From: Sphingomonas sp. Leaf412
GTDB lineage: Bacteria > Pseudomonadota > Alphaproteobacteria > Sphingomonadales > Sphingomonadaceae
Assembly (NCBI RefSeq): GCF_001425405.1
Contig: NZ_LMQP01000003.1
Coordinates: forward strand, 1,131,678 to 1,195,677
Length of the DNA: 64,000 nt
Reading direction: 5' to 3'
Shown here in pieces: positions 1 through 7,545 of this stretch. Position 1 is the first letter of the stretch, and every line of letters begins with the position of its first letter. Below the pieces are notes generated by a model, which was not told the origin of the DNA, searched no databases, and worked only from the letters and a program-made list of their open reading frames with translations. Made by a program: the position numbers and the translations under genes.

Positions 1-965
1 CGATTGTGCATCCAGCCCAGCGACCACAATTGCCGCATCCCGGCATCGACGATGGGATAGCCCGTCCGCCCCTCCTGCCACGCCTTCAGGTCCTTCGGCG
101 ACCGTCGCCACGGCAGGGAATCATATTTCGGTCGCCCATTCTCCGCACCGTATTCGGGCAGCGCCAGAATCACGCCCGACGTGAAATCGCGCCACGCCAG
201 CTCCTGCCGGAACGTCGTGTCGCCCCGCCCCGTCGCGTGCCACACCGTCCGCGCGGAAACCTCGCCGAAATGCAGGTGCGGCGACAGCTGCGACGTCCCG
301 TCCTCGTCCGCGGGCATGTTGCGACGGTGGTCGTATCCCGACAGGTCCAGCGTCTTCACCTTCTTCAGCGCCGCCGCCTCGCCCGACGTCCAGTCGAAGC
401 CTTTGGACCAGTCGGGCTTCGTCGGCAGCAGGTCCCACGACGCCAGCGTGTCCGATGCGGGCCAATGCTCCGGCGCGGGAATGCTGCGCGGCATCGCCAG
501 CGGCTCGTCGGGCGGCAGGTGCGATTGCAGCGCCTTCCAGAACGACGAATAGATGCGATATTGCCCGCCCGATCCGGTGGTGACGTCCTCCAGCCGCGCG
601 AGGTGATTGCCGTCGTACAGGCACAGTCGCTCGCCCAGCGCCGCGTCAACGTCGCGCCACCACGGTTCGTAATGCCGCATGGCGTGAATGCGATCGGCGT
701 CGACCTCGTCCTCCAGCCGGAACAATTCCTCCGCCGCCTTGCCCCGCCGCAGGATCAGCCGGCTGCCCTTGGCCGCCAGTGCGTCGGACAGCGCGGTCAG
801 GCTGTGGTGCAGCCACCACCGCTGTGCCGCGCCCATGCGGCGGTCGCCCGGCGTCTCGTCGTCGAGGATGTAGACGGGCACGACCGCCCCCTCGTGTGCG
901 GCGGCGACGAGCGCGGGCTGATCGTGGAGGCGGAGGTCCTGTCGGAGCCAGAGGAGGCTGGTCAT
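1..965 (-). CDS. phrB: Deoxyribodipyrimidine photolyase, cut by the window edge
   Basis: The enzyme repairs cyclobutane pyrimidine dimers with blue light, using FAD and usually a folate antenna. The visible part is the N-terminal 321 residues. It opens with MTSLLWLRQDLRLHDQPAL, the typical start of the Rossmann-like antenna domain, followed by the RMGAAQRWWLHHSL segment of class I enzymes. The edge cuts within GMRQLWSLGWMHNR, a hallmark of the FAD-binding domain, so roughly 130-150 C-terminal residues lie outside. The start ATG is 7 bp after the folB stop, so it is probably the last gene of the folate operon. A cryptochrome-like member cannot be excluded from the N-terminal part alone, but the class I photolyase fit is strong. 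Confidence 0.93.
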   Translation of the reverse strand, partial: MTSLLWLRQDLRLHDQPALVAAAHEGAVVPVYILDDETPGDRRMGAAQRWWLHHSLTALSDALAAKGSRLILRRGKAAEELFRLEDEVDADRIHAMRHYEPWWRDVDAALGERLCLYDGNHLARLEDVTTGSGGQYRIYSSFWKALQSHLPPDEPLAMPRSIPAPEHWPASDTLASWDLLPTKPDWSKGFDWTSGEAAALKKVKTLDLSGYDHRRNMPADEDGTSQLSPHLHFGEVSARTVWHATGRGDTTFRQELAWRDFTSGVILALPEYGAENGRPKYDSLPWRRSPKDLKAWQEGRTGYPIVDAGMRQLWSLGWMHN

Positions 966-972
966 GCCGTCC

Positions 973-1338
973 CTACGCCGCGTGCGATGCGCGGTTCCGC
1001 ACGATCTCGCATCCCACGCGGGCGTCGGGATAGACGTCGAGCTTCATCGACCGTACCCGCACCTCGCGCACCCGATGATCCGACAGGCACTGCGCCGCGA
1101 TCGCCTCCACCAGCGTTTCCTGCAACGCGAAGCCCGGACCGTCCGCCAGCGCACGGATCCCGTCGCGGATCGTGTCATAGTCCAGCACCTCGTCGATCGC
1201 GTCCGCGCTGGGCGCCAGGGGATAGTCGACCGTCAGGCGCACCGACAGGCGGACGCGTTGCGGCACCTGTTCGTGGGGATGGATGCCCAGCCGCATCGCG
1301 ACGTCCAGGTCGTCGAGGAGGATCGCGAAATCAGCCAT
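973..1338 (-). CDS. folB: Dihydroneopterin aldolase
   Basis: A 121-residue protein of the FolB fold, acting in the cytoplasm in tetrahydrofolate synthesis by cleaving 7,8-dihydroneopterin to the hydroxymethyl pterin and glycolaldehyde. Family landmarks are the N-terminal RLGIHPHEQ segment (the usual xxGixxxE region), DYDTIRDGI in the middle, and a C-terminal KLDVYPDA strand where the family places its catalytic lysine. Length is normal for the family. Its ATG lies inside the end of the upstream SDR gene (8-bp overlap), which implies translational coupling. It is the third gene of folE - SDR - folB - photolyase. Confidence 0.88.
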   Translation of the reverse strand: MADFAILLDDLDVAMRLGIHPHEQVPQRVRLSVRLTVDYPLAPSADAIDEVLDYDTIRDGIRALADGPGFALQETLVEAIAAQCLSDHRVREVRVRSMKLDVYPDARVGCEIVRNRASHAA

Positions 1339-2062
1339 GTCGGTCCTTCTCGAACATCACGTCGCCGTCCCGTTTCAGAAAACGTTGCCCCGCGTCGACC
1401 CAGATCGTCTGTCCCGTCACGCTCCGCGCCTCCAGCAGCCAGACGACCGCGGCGGCGACATTCGCCGCCTCGACCGGGCGTTCGAGCAGATTGGCACGCG
1501 CCACGCGATCGAATTCCGCGTCCGATTGATCCCCGCTCTTCAAAGTCAGGCCGGGCGCGACCGCATTGACGCGGACCCGCGGCGCAAACGCCTGCGCCAT
1601 CATCGTCGTCGCGCCGGCCAGTGCGTATTTGCTGAGCGAATAGCTGAAATAATCGGGGTTGGGATTGGCCAGTTTCTGGTCGAGCAGGTTCACGACCGCG
1701 CCCTCCCGCCCCTGAGCGGCCAGTGCGGCGGCGAGGATCGCGGGGGCGACGCAATTGACCGCATGGAGGCGTGCCGCGAGCGCGGGATCGATCGCCTCAG
1801 GCCGGTCCTCCTCGAACAGCGACGCGGAATTGACCAGCCCGTCGATCGCGCCCGCCGCCGCCGCGCGCGAGAACATCGCCGCGACCGTCCCGCTGCGGGA
1901 CAGGTCGCCGCCGATGCACGTCCCGCCAAGCTCCGTCGCCAGCGCCTCCGCCGCGTCGCGCGAGCGGCCGTAGTGGATCACGACCTCATGCCCGGCCTGC
2001 GCCACCGCCCGCGCGATCGCCGCCCCCAGCCGCTTCGCGCCACCCGTCACCAGCACGCGCAT
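1331..2062 (-). CDS. SDR-family reductase, pteridine reductase/FolM-like
   Basis: A 243-residue short-chain dehydrogenase/reductase. The nucleotide-binding motif TGGAKRLG is at residues 6-13, and Tyr141 and Lys145 form the YxxxK active site. The strand that in most SDRs carries the catalytic serine reads NLLDQK, with Asp129; an Asp at this place is typical of the pteridine reductase/FolM subgroup, which reduces dihydrobiopterin or dihydromonapterin. Its position between folE and folB fits a pterin substrate. It starts 15 bp after folE and overlaps folB by 8 bp. The pterin specificity is inferred from motif and neighbours; a different SDR substrate is possible. Confidence 0.8.
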   Translation of the reverse strand: MRVLVTGGAKRLGAAIARAVAQAGHEVVIHYGRSRDAAEALATELGGTCIGGDLSRSGTVAAMFSRAAAAGAIDGLVNSASLFEEDRPEAIDPALAARLHAVNCVAPAILAAALAAQGREGAVVNLLDQKLANPNPDYFSYSLSKYALAGATTMMAQAFAPRVRVNAVAPGLTLKSGDQSDAEFDRVARANLLERPVEAANVAAAVVWLLEARSVTGQTIWVDAGQRFLKRDGDVMFEKDRHG

Positions 2063-2077
2063 GTCAGGCGGCCCCGC

Positions 2078-2713
2078 TCACGACGTCAGGCCCATCAGTG
2101 CCAGCACTTCCTTCCGGCTGCGCTCGTCATCGCGGAAGACCCCCATCATGCGGCTCGTCACCATCGACACCCCTGGCGTGCGCACGCCGCGCGCGGTCAT
2201 GCAGGCGTGGCTCGCCTCGATCACCACGGCGACGCCCTGCGGCTTCAGCCCGCTCCAGATGCAGTCCGCGACCTCCGCGGTCAGCCGCTCCTGCACCTGC
2301 AATCGCCGCGCATAGGCGTGCAGCACGCGCGCCAGCTTGGAGATGCCGACCACATGGTCGCGCGGCAGGTACGCGATGTGCGCGCGGCCGATGATCGGCG
2401 CCATGTGATGTTCGCAATGCGACTGGAACGGAATGTCCTTCAGCAGGACGATCTCGTCGTAGCCGCCGACTTCCTCGAAGATGCGCGACAGATGGCGCGC
2501 GGGATCGTCGCCGTAGCCGGCGCAATATTCCCGCCACGCGCGTGCCACCCGGCGCGGCGTATCGACCAATCCCTCGCGCGCGGGATCGTCGCCCGCCCAG
2601 CGGATCAGCGTCCTCACCGCGTCCGCCACCTCGTCGGGGACGGTCAGCTTCCCGTCCGGATCGACCGCCGGCGATGCGCCGTACGCGCCTGCACTGTTTC
2701 CGTCGCTTGCCAT
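2078..2713 (-). CDS. folE: GTP cyclohydrolase I
   Basis: A 211-residue enzyme that opens the imidazole ring of GTP to give dihydroneopterin triphosphate, the first step of folate synthesis. The zinc and substrate motifs are visible: SHCEHHMAP in the centre, GISKLAR next, and the closing segment SHACMTARGVRTPGV with the second cysteine. It is the promoter-proximal gene of the minus-strand operon. The frame stays open upstream, but the ATG at 2713 (MASDGNSAGAY) gives a product of family length; ATGs further upstream would add only low-complexity sequence. The region 2714-2922 separates it from the divergent TonB receptor. Confidence 0.93.
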   Translation of the reverse strand: MASDGNSAGAYGASPAVDPDGKLTVPDEVADAVRTLIRWAGDDPAREGLVDTPRRVARAWREYCAGYGDDPARHLSRIFEEVGGYDEIVLLKDIPFQSHCEHHMAPIIGRAHIAYLPRDHVVGISKLARVLHAYARRLQVQERLTAEVADCIWSGLKPQGVAVVIEASHACMTARGVRTPGVSMVTSRMMGVFRDDERSRKEVLALMGLTS

Positions 2714-2824
2714 CCCCGTCCTTCGATCGTTGCGCCGCATTGCAGCATGATGTGAGTTCAAATTCGAAACTGTTTCATTTATGGCACGTGCGTGACGACG
2801 CGCAAGAAACTGCCGCGGAATCGA

Positions 2825-2853
2825 TTGACGATTGAAATTTTCCGTCGCTAGTC
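2825..2853 (+). promoter_or_regulatory. Possible promoter of the TonB receptor gene
   Basis: TTGACG (2825-2830) is followed after 17 bp by CTAGTC (2848-2853). The -35 half is a good match; the -10 half is weak. It lies about 70 bp upstream of the receptor start in an otherwise featureless divergent gap (2714-2922). This is inference from spacing only. Confidence 0.35.
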
Positions 2854-2922
2854 TCCATACCGGAATATCGAAGAACCGCGACCCGGTAACAAATCGGGCG
2901 CGATCCAGAGGAGGGGATGGCC

Positions 2923-5904
2923 ATGAGGAAATTCGATCTGTTCGCTGCGTCCGCCATGTCGGCGATCGCCCTGTCCGCCGCGATGCCCGCATATGCGCAG
3001 ACCGGCACGACCACCAGCGCGGAAACGACCGCCCCGACCGGCGGACCCGGCCAGGAGGCGACGTCCGCGGATACCGGCCCGACCTACGCCGGCGACATCG
3101 TCATCACCGCACAGCGCCAGTCGCAGCGGTTGCAGGACGTGCCGATCGCGGTGTCGGCCTTCACCGCCGAGAACCTGGAAAAGCAGCAGATCGTCAATTC
3201 CACCGCGCTTCAGCAGACGTTGCCGAACATCACCTTCACGAAAACCAACTTCACCTCCTCCAGCTTCACGATCCGCGGCATCGGCGACCTGTGCGTCGGC
3301 GTGACCTGCGACAGCGCGACCGCGATCCACGTCAACGACATGCCGCTGCTGGGCACCCGACTGTTCGAAAGCGAATTCTTCGATCTCGAACGGGTCGAGG
3401 TCCTGCGCGGGCCGCAGGGCACCCTGTTCGGCCGCAACGCCACGTCGGGCGTGGTGAACTTCATCACCGCGAAGCCCGACCTGTCGGGCATCCGCGCGGC
3501 GGGCGAGTTCGAGTATGGCAATTACGATTCCAAGCGCGTGAAGGGAATGTTCAACCTGCCGCTGACCGACACGCTGGGCGTGCGTGTCGCGGGCACCTAT
3601 CTGAAGCGCGACGGCTATACCGAGAACCTGTATACCGGCAACCGGATCGACGACCGAGATCTCTACGCGGTGCGCGGTACCCTGTCGTGGGAGCCGTCGC
3701 CCGACACGCGCGTCGACCTGATCGGTTACTACTTCCGCGAAAAGGATCGCCGCAGCCGCATCCAGAAGCAGCTGTGCCGCCGCGATCCGTCGGGCGTCCT
3801 GGGCTGTTCGCCCGACCGGCTGGCGTTCGAGACCACGAACGCGAATTCGACCCTGTCGAGCGTCCTGACCAGCCGCGAGTTCTTCACCATCGGCGTCAGT
3901 CCGGCCGTGGCGCCGTTCGCGCTGGGTAGCATCTATCAGACGCAGGACCAGTTCTTCGGCGTGGTCAATCCCACCGACGTCCGCCAGGTCCGCATCGATT
4001 ACGAGCCGACCTATTTCGCCGAAGAGCAGCAATATACGGTGAAGCTGTTCCATGATTTCGGACCGGTCAGCTTCAACTTTACCGGCGGCTACATGGAAAG
4101 CAGCGTCGATTCCACGTCGGACTATAATCTGGCGGTGGAAAACTCGTTCTCCGCCAATGCCGGCCTCAACCTGCTGAACGCGATCGGCCGCCCCGGCCTT
4201 CCCGGCGCGACGTTCAACAACGTTCGCCAGTACCTCATCCCCAACGGGCCGAGCAGCCTGTGCCAGTCGATCCCGGAACCCAGCAACACGGGCGTGTATG
4301 GCGGCAATGCGGTCTGCGCGCCCACCAGCCTCGACTATGACCGTTCGGTCGGCCGCAATCGCCAGTATTCCGCCGAAGCGCATATCGACAGCTCGTTCGA
4401 CGGCATGTTCAACTTCCTGCTCGGCGGCATCTATTTCGACAGCAAGGCGACGAACGTCGACTATTACGTCAACGCGTTCGGCCTCGATTACGCCACCGGC
4501 ATCCTCGGATCCGCGGCGACCGGCGGCACGTCCTACCTCGCCTCGCCCTTCTTCCGCAGCAACTCGCCCGAGTTCCGGCTGAAATCCTACGGCATCTTCG
4601 GCGAAACCTATTTCGAGATGAACGATGCGCTGAAGGTCACGCTGGGCCTGCGTTATAACAACGACAAGAAGGACGTGACAGCACGCACGACGCTGGCGAA
4701 CGTCCCGGTGCCCTTCGGTGCTGCCACCGCTTTCCCGCAATTGGATAGCGGTGCGGTCGACTTCGACGCCACGCGCCCGGGCAACCAGCCCTACGCGCAG
4801 GATTCGGTCAGCTTCCAGCGCCTGACCGGTCGCGCCGTGGTCGATTACAAGATCACGCCCGACAACCTCCTCTACGCCTCCTATTCGCGCGGCTACAAGT
4901 CGGGCGGCATCAATCCGCCACTGTCCCCCGTCTTCTCCGTCCCGACGACGTTCGCGCCCGAAAAGGTCGACGCGTTCGAGATCGGGTCGAAGAACACCTT
5001 CGGCAACGGGCAGTTGCGCCTGAACGTCACCGGCTTCTACTACAAGTATCAGGGACTTCAGCTCAGCCGCATCGTGGCGCGCACGTCGGTCAACGACAAC
5101 GTCAACGCCAACATCTACGGCGTCGAGGCCGAAGCCGTCATCAGCCCGATCCCCGCCTTCGTCGTCAACATGAACTTCAGCTACCTGAAGTCGAAGGTCG
5201 CCGACGACCGCTTCCTCGCCAATCCGCGCGATCCCTCGGGCGGCCGGTCCGATGCGGTCATCATCAAGGATATCACGAACGCGTCGAACTGCGCCATCAT
5301 CCCGACGACCGCGGGGAACGTCACCGGCGTGAACACCTATGTGGCGGCGGTCAATTCCGGCATCGGCCTGCGAGCGCCAGCCCCGCTTCAGGGCACGAAC
5401 ACGACGGGCGCGTTCAGCGTCTGCTCGGCACTCGCGGCGACGGCGGCAAATCCGCCGGCTGCGCTTCGCGCGCTGTTCGGCGTTCCCACCGGTGCGCTTC
5501 CCTTCACGGTGCTGGGATCGGGCGTGGAGGTGAACGTGCGCGACAACAGCCTGCCCAACGCCCCGACCTACAAATGGGCGGTGGGCGCGCAGTACACGAT
5601 CGACATGGGCGGCAGCGGCTGGACCGTGGTACCGCGCGCGGACCTCAACTACACCGGCAATGCCTGGGGCACGATCTTCAACAAGAACCCGATCGACCGC
5701 ATCCAGGGCTATGAGGTCGTCAACGCGCAGGTGCAGATCAACGCGCCCGACGATCGTTTCTACATCCGCGGTTTCGTGCGCAACCTGACGCAGAACGACG
5801 CGACGACCGGCATGTACGTGACCGACCAGTCGTCCGGCCTGTTCACGAACATCTTCTCGATCGAGCCGCGCACGTACGGCGTGGCGGCGGGGTTCAAGTT
5901 CTGA
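2923..5904 (+). CDS. TonB-dependent outer-membrane receptor
   Basis: A 993-residue outer-membrane transporter driven by TonB. A signal peptide ends at AMPAYAQ, a plug domain follows (DIVITAQRQSQRLQDVPIAV to the LRGPQGTLFGRNATSGVVN segment), and then a large beta-barrel ending in an aromatic residue (VAAGFKF). ATG codons at 2917 and 2923 are both in frame. The purine-rich stretch GAGGAGGGG ends directly at 2916, so only the ATG at 2923 has usable spacing, and I chose it. The ligand cannot be told from sequence: no FecI/FecR signalling domain or substrate enzyme is adjacent. Sphingomonads carry many such receptors for carbohydrates, aromatics and siderophores. Confidence 0.93.
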   Translation: MRKFDLFAASAMSAIALSAAMPAYAQTGTTTSAETTAPTGGPGQEATSADTGPTYAGDIVITAQRQSQRLQDVPIAVSAFTAENLEKQQIVNSTALQQTLPNITFTKTNFTSSSFTIRGIGDLCVGVTCDSATAIHVNDMPLLGTRLFESEFFDLERVEVLRGPQGTLFGRNATSGVVNFITAKPDLSGIRAAGEFEYGNYDSKRVKGMFNLPLTDTLGVRVAGTYLKRDGYTENLYTGNRIDDRDLYAVRGTLSWEPSPDTRVDLIGYYFREKDRRSRIQKQLCRRDPSGVLGCSPDRLAFETTNANSTLSSVLTSREFFTIGVSPAVAPFALGSIYQTQDQFFGVVNPTDVRQVRIDYEPTYFAEEQQYTVKLFHDFGPVSFNFTGGYMESSVDSTSDYNLAVENSFSANAGLNLLNAIGRPGLPGATFNNVRQYLIPNGPSSLCQSIPEPSNTGVYGGNAVCAPTSLDYDRSVGRNRQYSAEAHIDSSFDGMFNFLLGGIYFDSKATNVDYYVNAFGLDYATGILGSAATGGTSYLASPFFRSNSPEFRLKSYGIFGETYFEMNDALKVTLGLRYNNDKKDVTARTTLANVPVPFGAATAFPQLDSGAVDFDATRPGNQPYAQDSVSFQRLTGRAVVDYKITPDNLLYASYSRGYKSGGINPPLSPVFSVPTTFAPEKVDAFEIGSKNTFGNGQLRLNVTGFYYKYQGLQLSRIVARTSVNDNVNANIYGVEAEAVISPIPAFVVNMNFSYLKSKVADDRFLANPRDPSGGRSDAVIIKDITNASNCAIIPTTAGNVTGVNTYVAAVNSGIGLRAPAPLQGTNTTGAFSVCSALAATAANPPAALRALFGVPTGALPFTVLGSGVEVNVRDNSLPNAPTYKWAVGAQYTIDMGGSGWTVVPRADLNYTGNAWGTIFNKNPIDRIQGYEVVNAQVQINAPDDRFYIRGFVRNLTQNDATTGMYVTDQSSGLFTNIFSIEPRTYGVAAGFKF

Positions 5905-5911
5905 CCCCCAC

Positions 5912-5950
5912 TTGCGGGATGCGCGGCGACGGGCATCCCGCAACCTTTTG
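5912..5950 (+). terminator. Rho-independent terminator after the TonB receptor
   Basis: An 11-bp perfect stem (TTGCGGGATGC paired with GCATCCCGCAA), a 10-nt loop, and CCTTTTG follow the receptor stop by 7 bp. The T-run is short but the stem is strong. Confidence 0.6.
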
Positions 5951-5993
5951 CCCGGTCCGTCCATTGCCGACGGGCAAGAAGGAGTGGGTGAAC

Positions 5994-6197
5994 ATGAAGG
6001 ATCCGAAGAAGGGCGACGACGTCACGTGGAAGTCGCATGGCGGCACCGCGCACGGAACGGTCGAGAAGAAGCTGACCAAGGATACCACGATCAAGGGGCA
6101 CCAGGTCCGTGCCTCCCCCGACGAGCCGCAGTTCCTCGTAGAGAGTGACAACGGCGGAAAGGCGGCGCACAAGGCGTCCGCGCTCAAGAAGGCGTAA
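5994..6197 (+). CDS. DUF2945 (HVA1/Tudor-like) small protein
   Basis: A 67-residue basic protein with an AAGGAG ribosome site 9 bp upstream of its ATG. It matches the DUF2945 pattern, also called hypervirulence-associated Tudor-like domain: GDDVTWKSHGG near the N terminus, then TIKGHQVRASPDEPQFLVES and HKASALKK at the end. The domain is a small beta-barrel; its biochemical role in bacteria is not established. A SWIB-domain gene follows 48 bp downstream on the same strand and the two may be co-transcribed. The start further upstream in the same frame is rejected because it lies within the terminator of the receptor gene. Confidence 0.82.
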   Translation: MKDPKKGDDVTWKSHGGTAHGTVEKKLTKDTTIKGHQVRASPDEPQFLVESDNGGKAAHKASALKKA

Positions 6198-6245
6198 CCC
6201 TGATTCATGCCGGCGCTTGGGGCCGGCCCATAAGGAAGGAACGAC

Positions 6246-6515
6246 ATGGCGACCACGACGACGAAGACGAAGACGGGCGGCATCCACGCCCCCGTGCAGC
6301 CCTCGGCCGAGCTCGGCGCGGTCGTCGGCAACGACCGCCTGCCCCGCAGCGAGGTCATCAGCAAGGTGTGGGAATATATCAAGTCCAACAACCTTCAGAA
6401 CCCAGAGAACAAGCGCGAGATCCTGGCCGACGAGAAGCTGAAGAAAGTGTTCGGTCGCGACAAGGTGACGATGTTCGAGATGAACAAGTACATCGCGCAG
6501 CACGTCAAGGCGTGA
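6246..6515 (+). CDS. SWIB/MDM2 domain protein
   Basis: An 89-residue protein that is almost entirely a SWIB/MDM2 domain: LPRSEVISKVWEYIKSNNLQ, then NKREILADEKLKKVFGRDKV and MFEMNKYIAQHVKA. The domain is named from eukaryotic SWI/SNF and MDM2 proteins, but free-standing copies occur in chlamydiae and some proteobacteria, where they are thought to be DNA-associated. An AAGGAAGG ribosome site lies 6-7 bp before the ATG. An inverted repeat with 10-bp arms (6523-6532 and 6559-6568) follows the stop, without a clear T-run. Function in this organism is unknown. Confidence 0.85.
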   Translation: MATTTTKTKTGGIHAPVQPSAELGAVVGNDRLPRSEVISKVWEYIKSNNLQNPENKREILADEKLKKVFGRDKVTMFEMNKYIAQHVKA

Positions 6516-6625
6516 TCCGTCGCGCACCGGCCATGGCGGATGCGCGGTGCGCGTCCCCGGCCGGTGCGTCACGGCACCGCACATGGTTGATCGTGTGCCC
6601 GCGCTGCTCTACCGACCGCGCGCGT

Positions 6626-6702
6626 GCCCCCGTAGCTCAGCAGGATAGAGCGACGGTTTCCTAAACCGCAGGTCGTGAGTTCGAATCTCGCCGGGGGCAC
6701 CA
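6626..6702 (+). tRNA. tRNA-Arg (anticodon CCU)
   Basis: A 77-nt cloverleaf with encoded CCA. The acceptor arms GCCCCCG and CGGGGGC pair fully, the D arm is GCTC/GAGC, the anticodon loop is TTCCTAA (anticodon CCU, reads AGG), and the T arm is GTGAG-TTCGAAT-CTCGC. The outermost anticodon-stem pair (27-43) is an A-C mismatch. AGG is a rare codon in so GC-rich a genome. Confidence 0.95.
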
Positions 6703-6785
6703 GCGGTCCGGTTGCGGTAGATGGGTTGCGCGGCTGCCGGATCGATACGGCCGGTCGACCGACGCCACGCCCGTGACGACAATGG

Positions 6786-6886
6786 CGCGGTGGGAGCCGG
6801 GCGACCCGCGACGAAATCGTTGCGGCTGCTTCCTTCCGGACCTGACCGGGTTGGCGACGGCCGCGCCCACCCGACTCCCATGCGCC
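6786..6886 (-). ncRNA. ffs: Signal recognition particle 4.5S RNA
   Basis: On the minus strand the near-invariant SRP domain IV is present: GGTCAGGTCCGGAAGGAAGC followed by AGCC, between about 6824 and 6848. Flanking sequences pair to extend the hairpin (for example GGGAG with CTCCC at 6875-6879 and 6792-6796). The RNA partners Ffh to target proteins to the inner membrane. The ends are estimated from base pairing and may be off by about 10 nt. Confidence 0.88.
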
Positions 6887-6918
6887 CTATGGCGGAGCCG
6901 GGCGGGACGTTCAAGCCA

Positions 6919-7191
6919 TCAGCGACGAACGCGCCGGCAAACTTCGACCCGGCCGTACGGACCCGGCCGCCAGCGGCACACCGTCCGCACGCGCGGTCCG
7001 CGGTTCCAGCGTCGCCCGTTCCAGTATCCGCCGCGATAATAGCCGCGCGGGGGGTAATGCCAGCGACCATGATGCTGGTAGCGGCCGTCGTGCCATCCAC
7101 GCCCGTCGCGCCACCGCTGCGCCTCGGCAGGCGCCGGGGTCATCGCGCTCGCCGCGACCACGCCGGCTAGGGTGAGAGCCATCAACTTCAT
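6919..7191 (-). CDS. Small secreted Arg/Tyr/Gly-rich protein, unknown function
   Basis: A 90-residue protein with a clear signal peptide (MKLMALTLAGVVAASAMTPAP, cleavage after AEA) and a mature part rich in Arg, Trp, Tyr and Gly with repeats such as GYYRGGYWNGRRWNRG. This resembles the RcnB/YXWGXW-like small periplasmic proteins common in sphingomonads, but no firm family can be assigned. The ATG at 7191 has AAGGAG 8 bp upstream; an in-frame GTG at 7209 would precede that site and is rejected. It stands alone between the SRP RNA and the ferredoxin gene. Confidence 0.65.
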   Translation of the reverse strand: MKLMALTLAGVVAASAMTPAPAEAQRWRDGRGWHDGRYQHHGRWHYPPRGYYRGGYWNGRRWNRGPRVRTVCRWRPGPYGRVEVCRRVRR

Positions 7192-7230
7192 GTCGGATAC
7201 TCCTTTCACGCTACATGCCGGGATGATGGG

Positions 7231-7545
7231 TCAGGGGCGCTGCACCTTTGCTGAACCCGGCGGTAAGGCGAACGACAGGTTCGCGTGATCGGCAGAAAGC
7301 CGGATCTGGCACCCCAGCCTGCTGGTCGCCACCGCGCGCGGCAGCATGTCGAGCAGGTCTTCCTCCTCTTCCGTCGCACCGGGCAGCCGCGCCATGTCGT
7401 CCGGCGCGATCACGACGTGGCAGGTCGCGCAGGCCATATCGCCGCCGCACGTCCCCTCCAGCGGCAATCCGGCGCGCTGCGCCGCGTCCAGCAACGTCTC
7501 GCCGATCCGGGCGTCGATCGCGACGCCGTCCGCATTTATCCTCAT
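7231..7545 (-). CDS. [2Fe-2S] ferredoxin
   Basis: A 104-residue adrenodoxin-type ferredoxin. The cluster ligands are Cys33, Cys39, Cys42 (CGGDMACATC, a C-x5-C-x2-C pattern) and Cys79 (RLGCQI), the complete set. Such ferredoxins give electrons to cytochrome P450s, dioxygenases or Fe-S assembly. The ATG overlaps the stop of the upstream cysteine desulfurase in an ATGA arrangement, so this is the last gene of a three-gene unit; the pairing suggests a role in Fe-S cluster assembly, as with the isc-operon ferredoxin, rather than in a degradation pathway. Confidence 0.88.
   Translation of the reverse strand: MRINADGVAIDARIGETLLDAAQRAGLPLEGTCGGDMACATCHVVIAPDDMARLPGATEEEEDLLDMLPRAVATSRLGCQIRLSADHANLSFALPPGSAKVQRP

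Noticed and set aside
2848..5964. A very long open frame on the strand opposite the first TonB receptor
   Set aside because: It mirrors the receptor gene codon for codon in GC-rich DNA, has a protein rich in Arg, Val and Gly with no motif, and lacks a ribosome site. The receptor on the plus strand is clearly real.
6523..6568. Inverted repeat after the SWIB gene as a terminator
   Set aside because: Arms of 10 bp are 26 nt apart and no T-run follows; termination cannot be supported from sequence.
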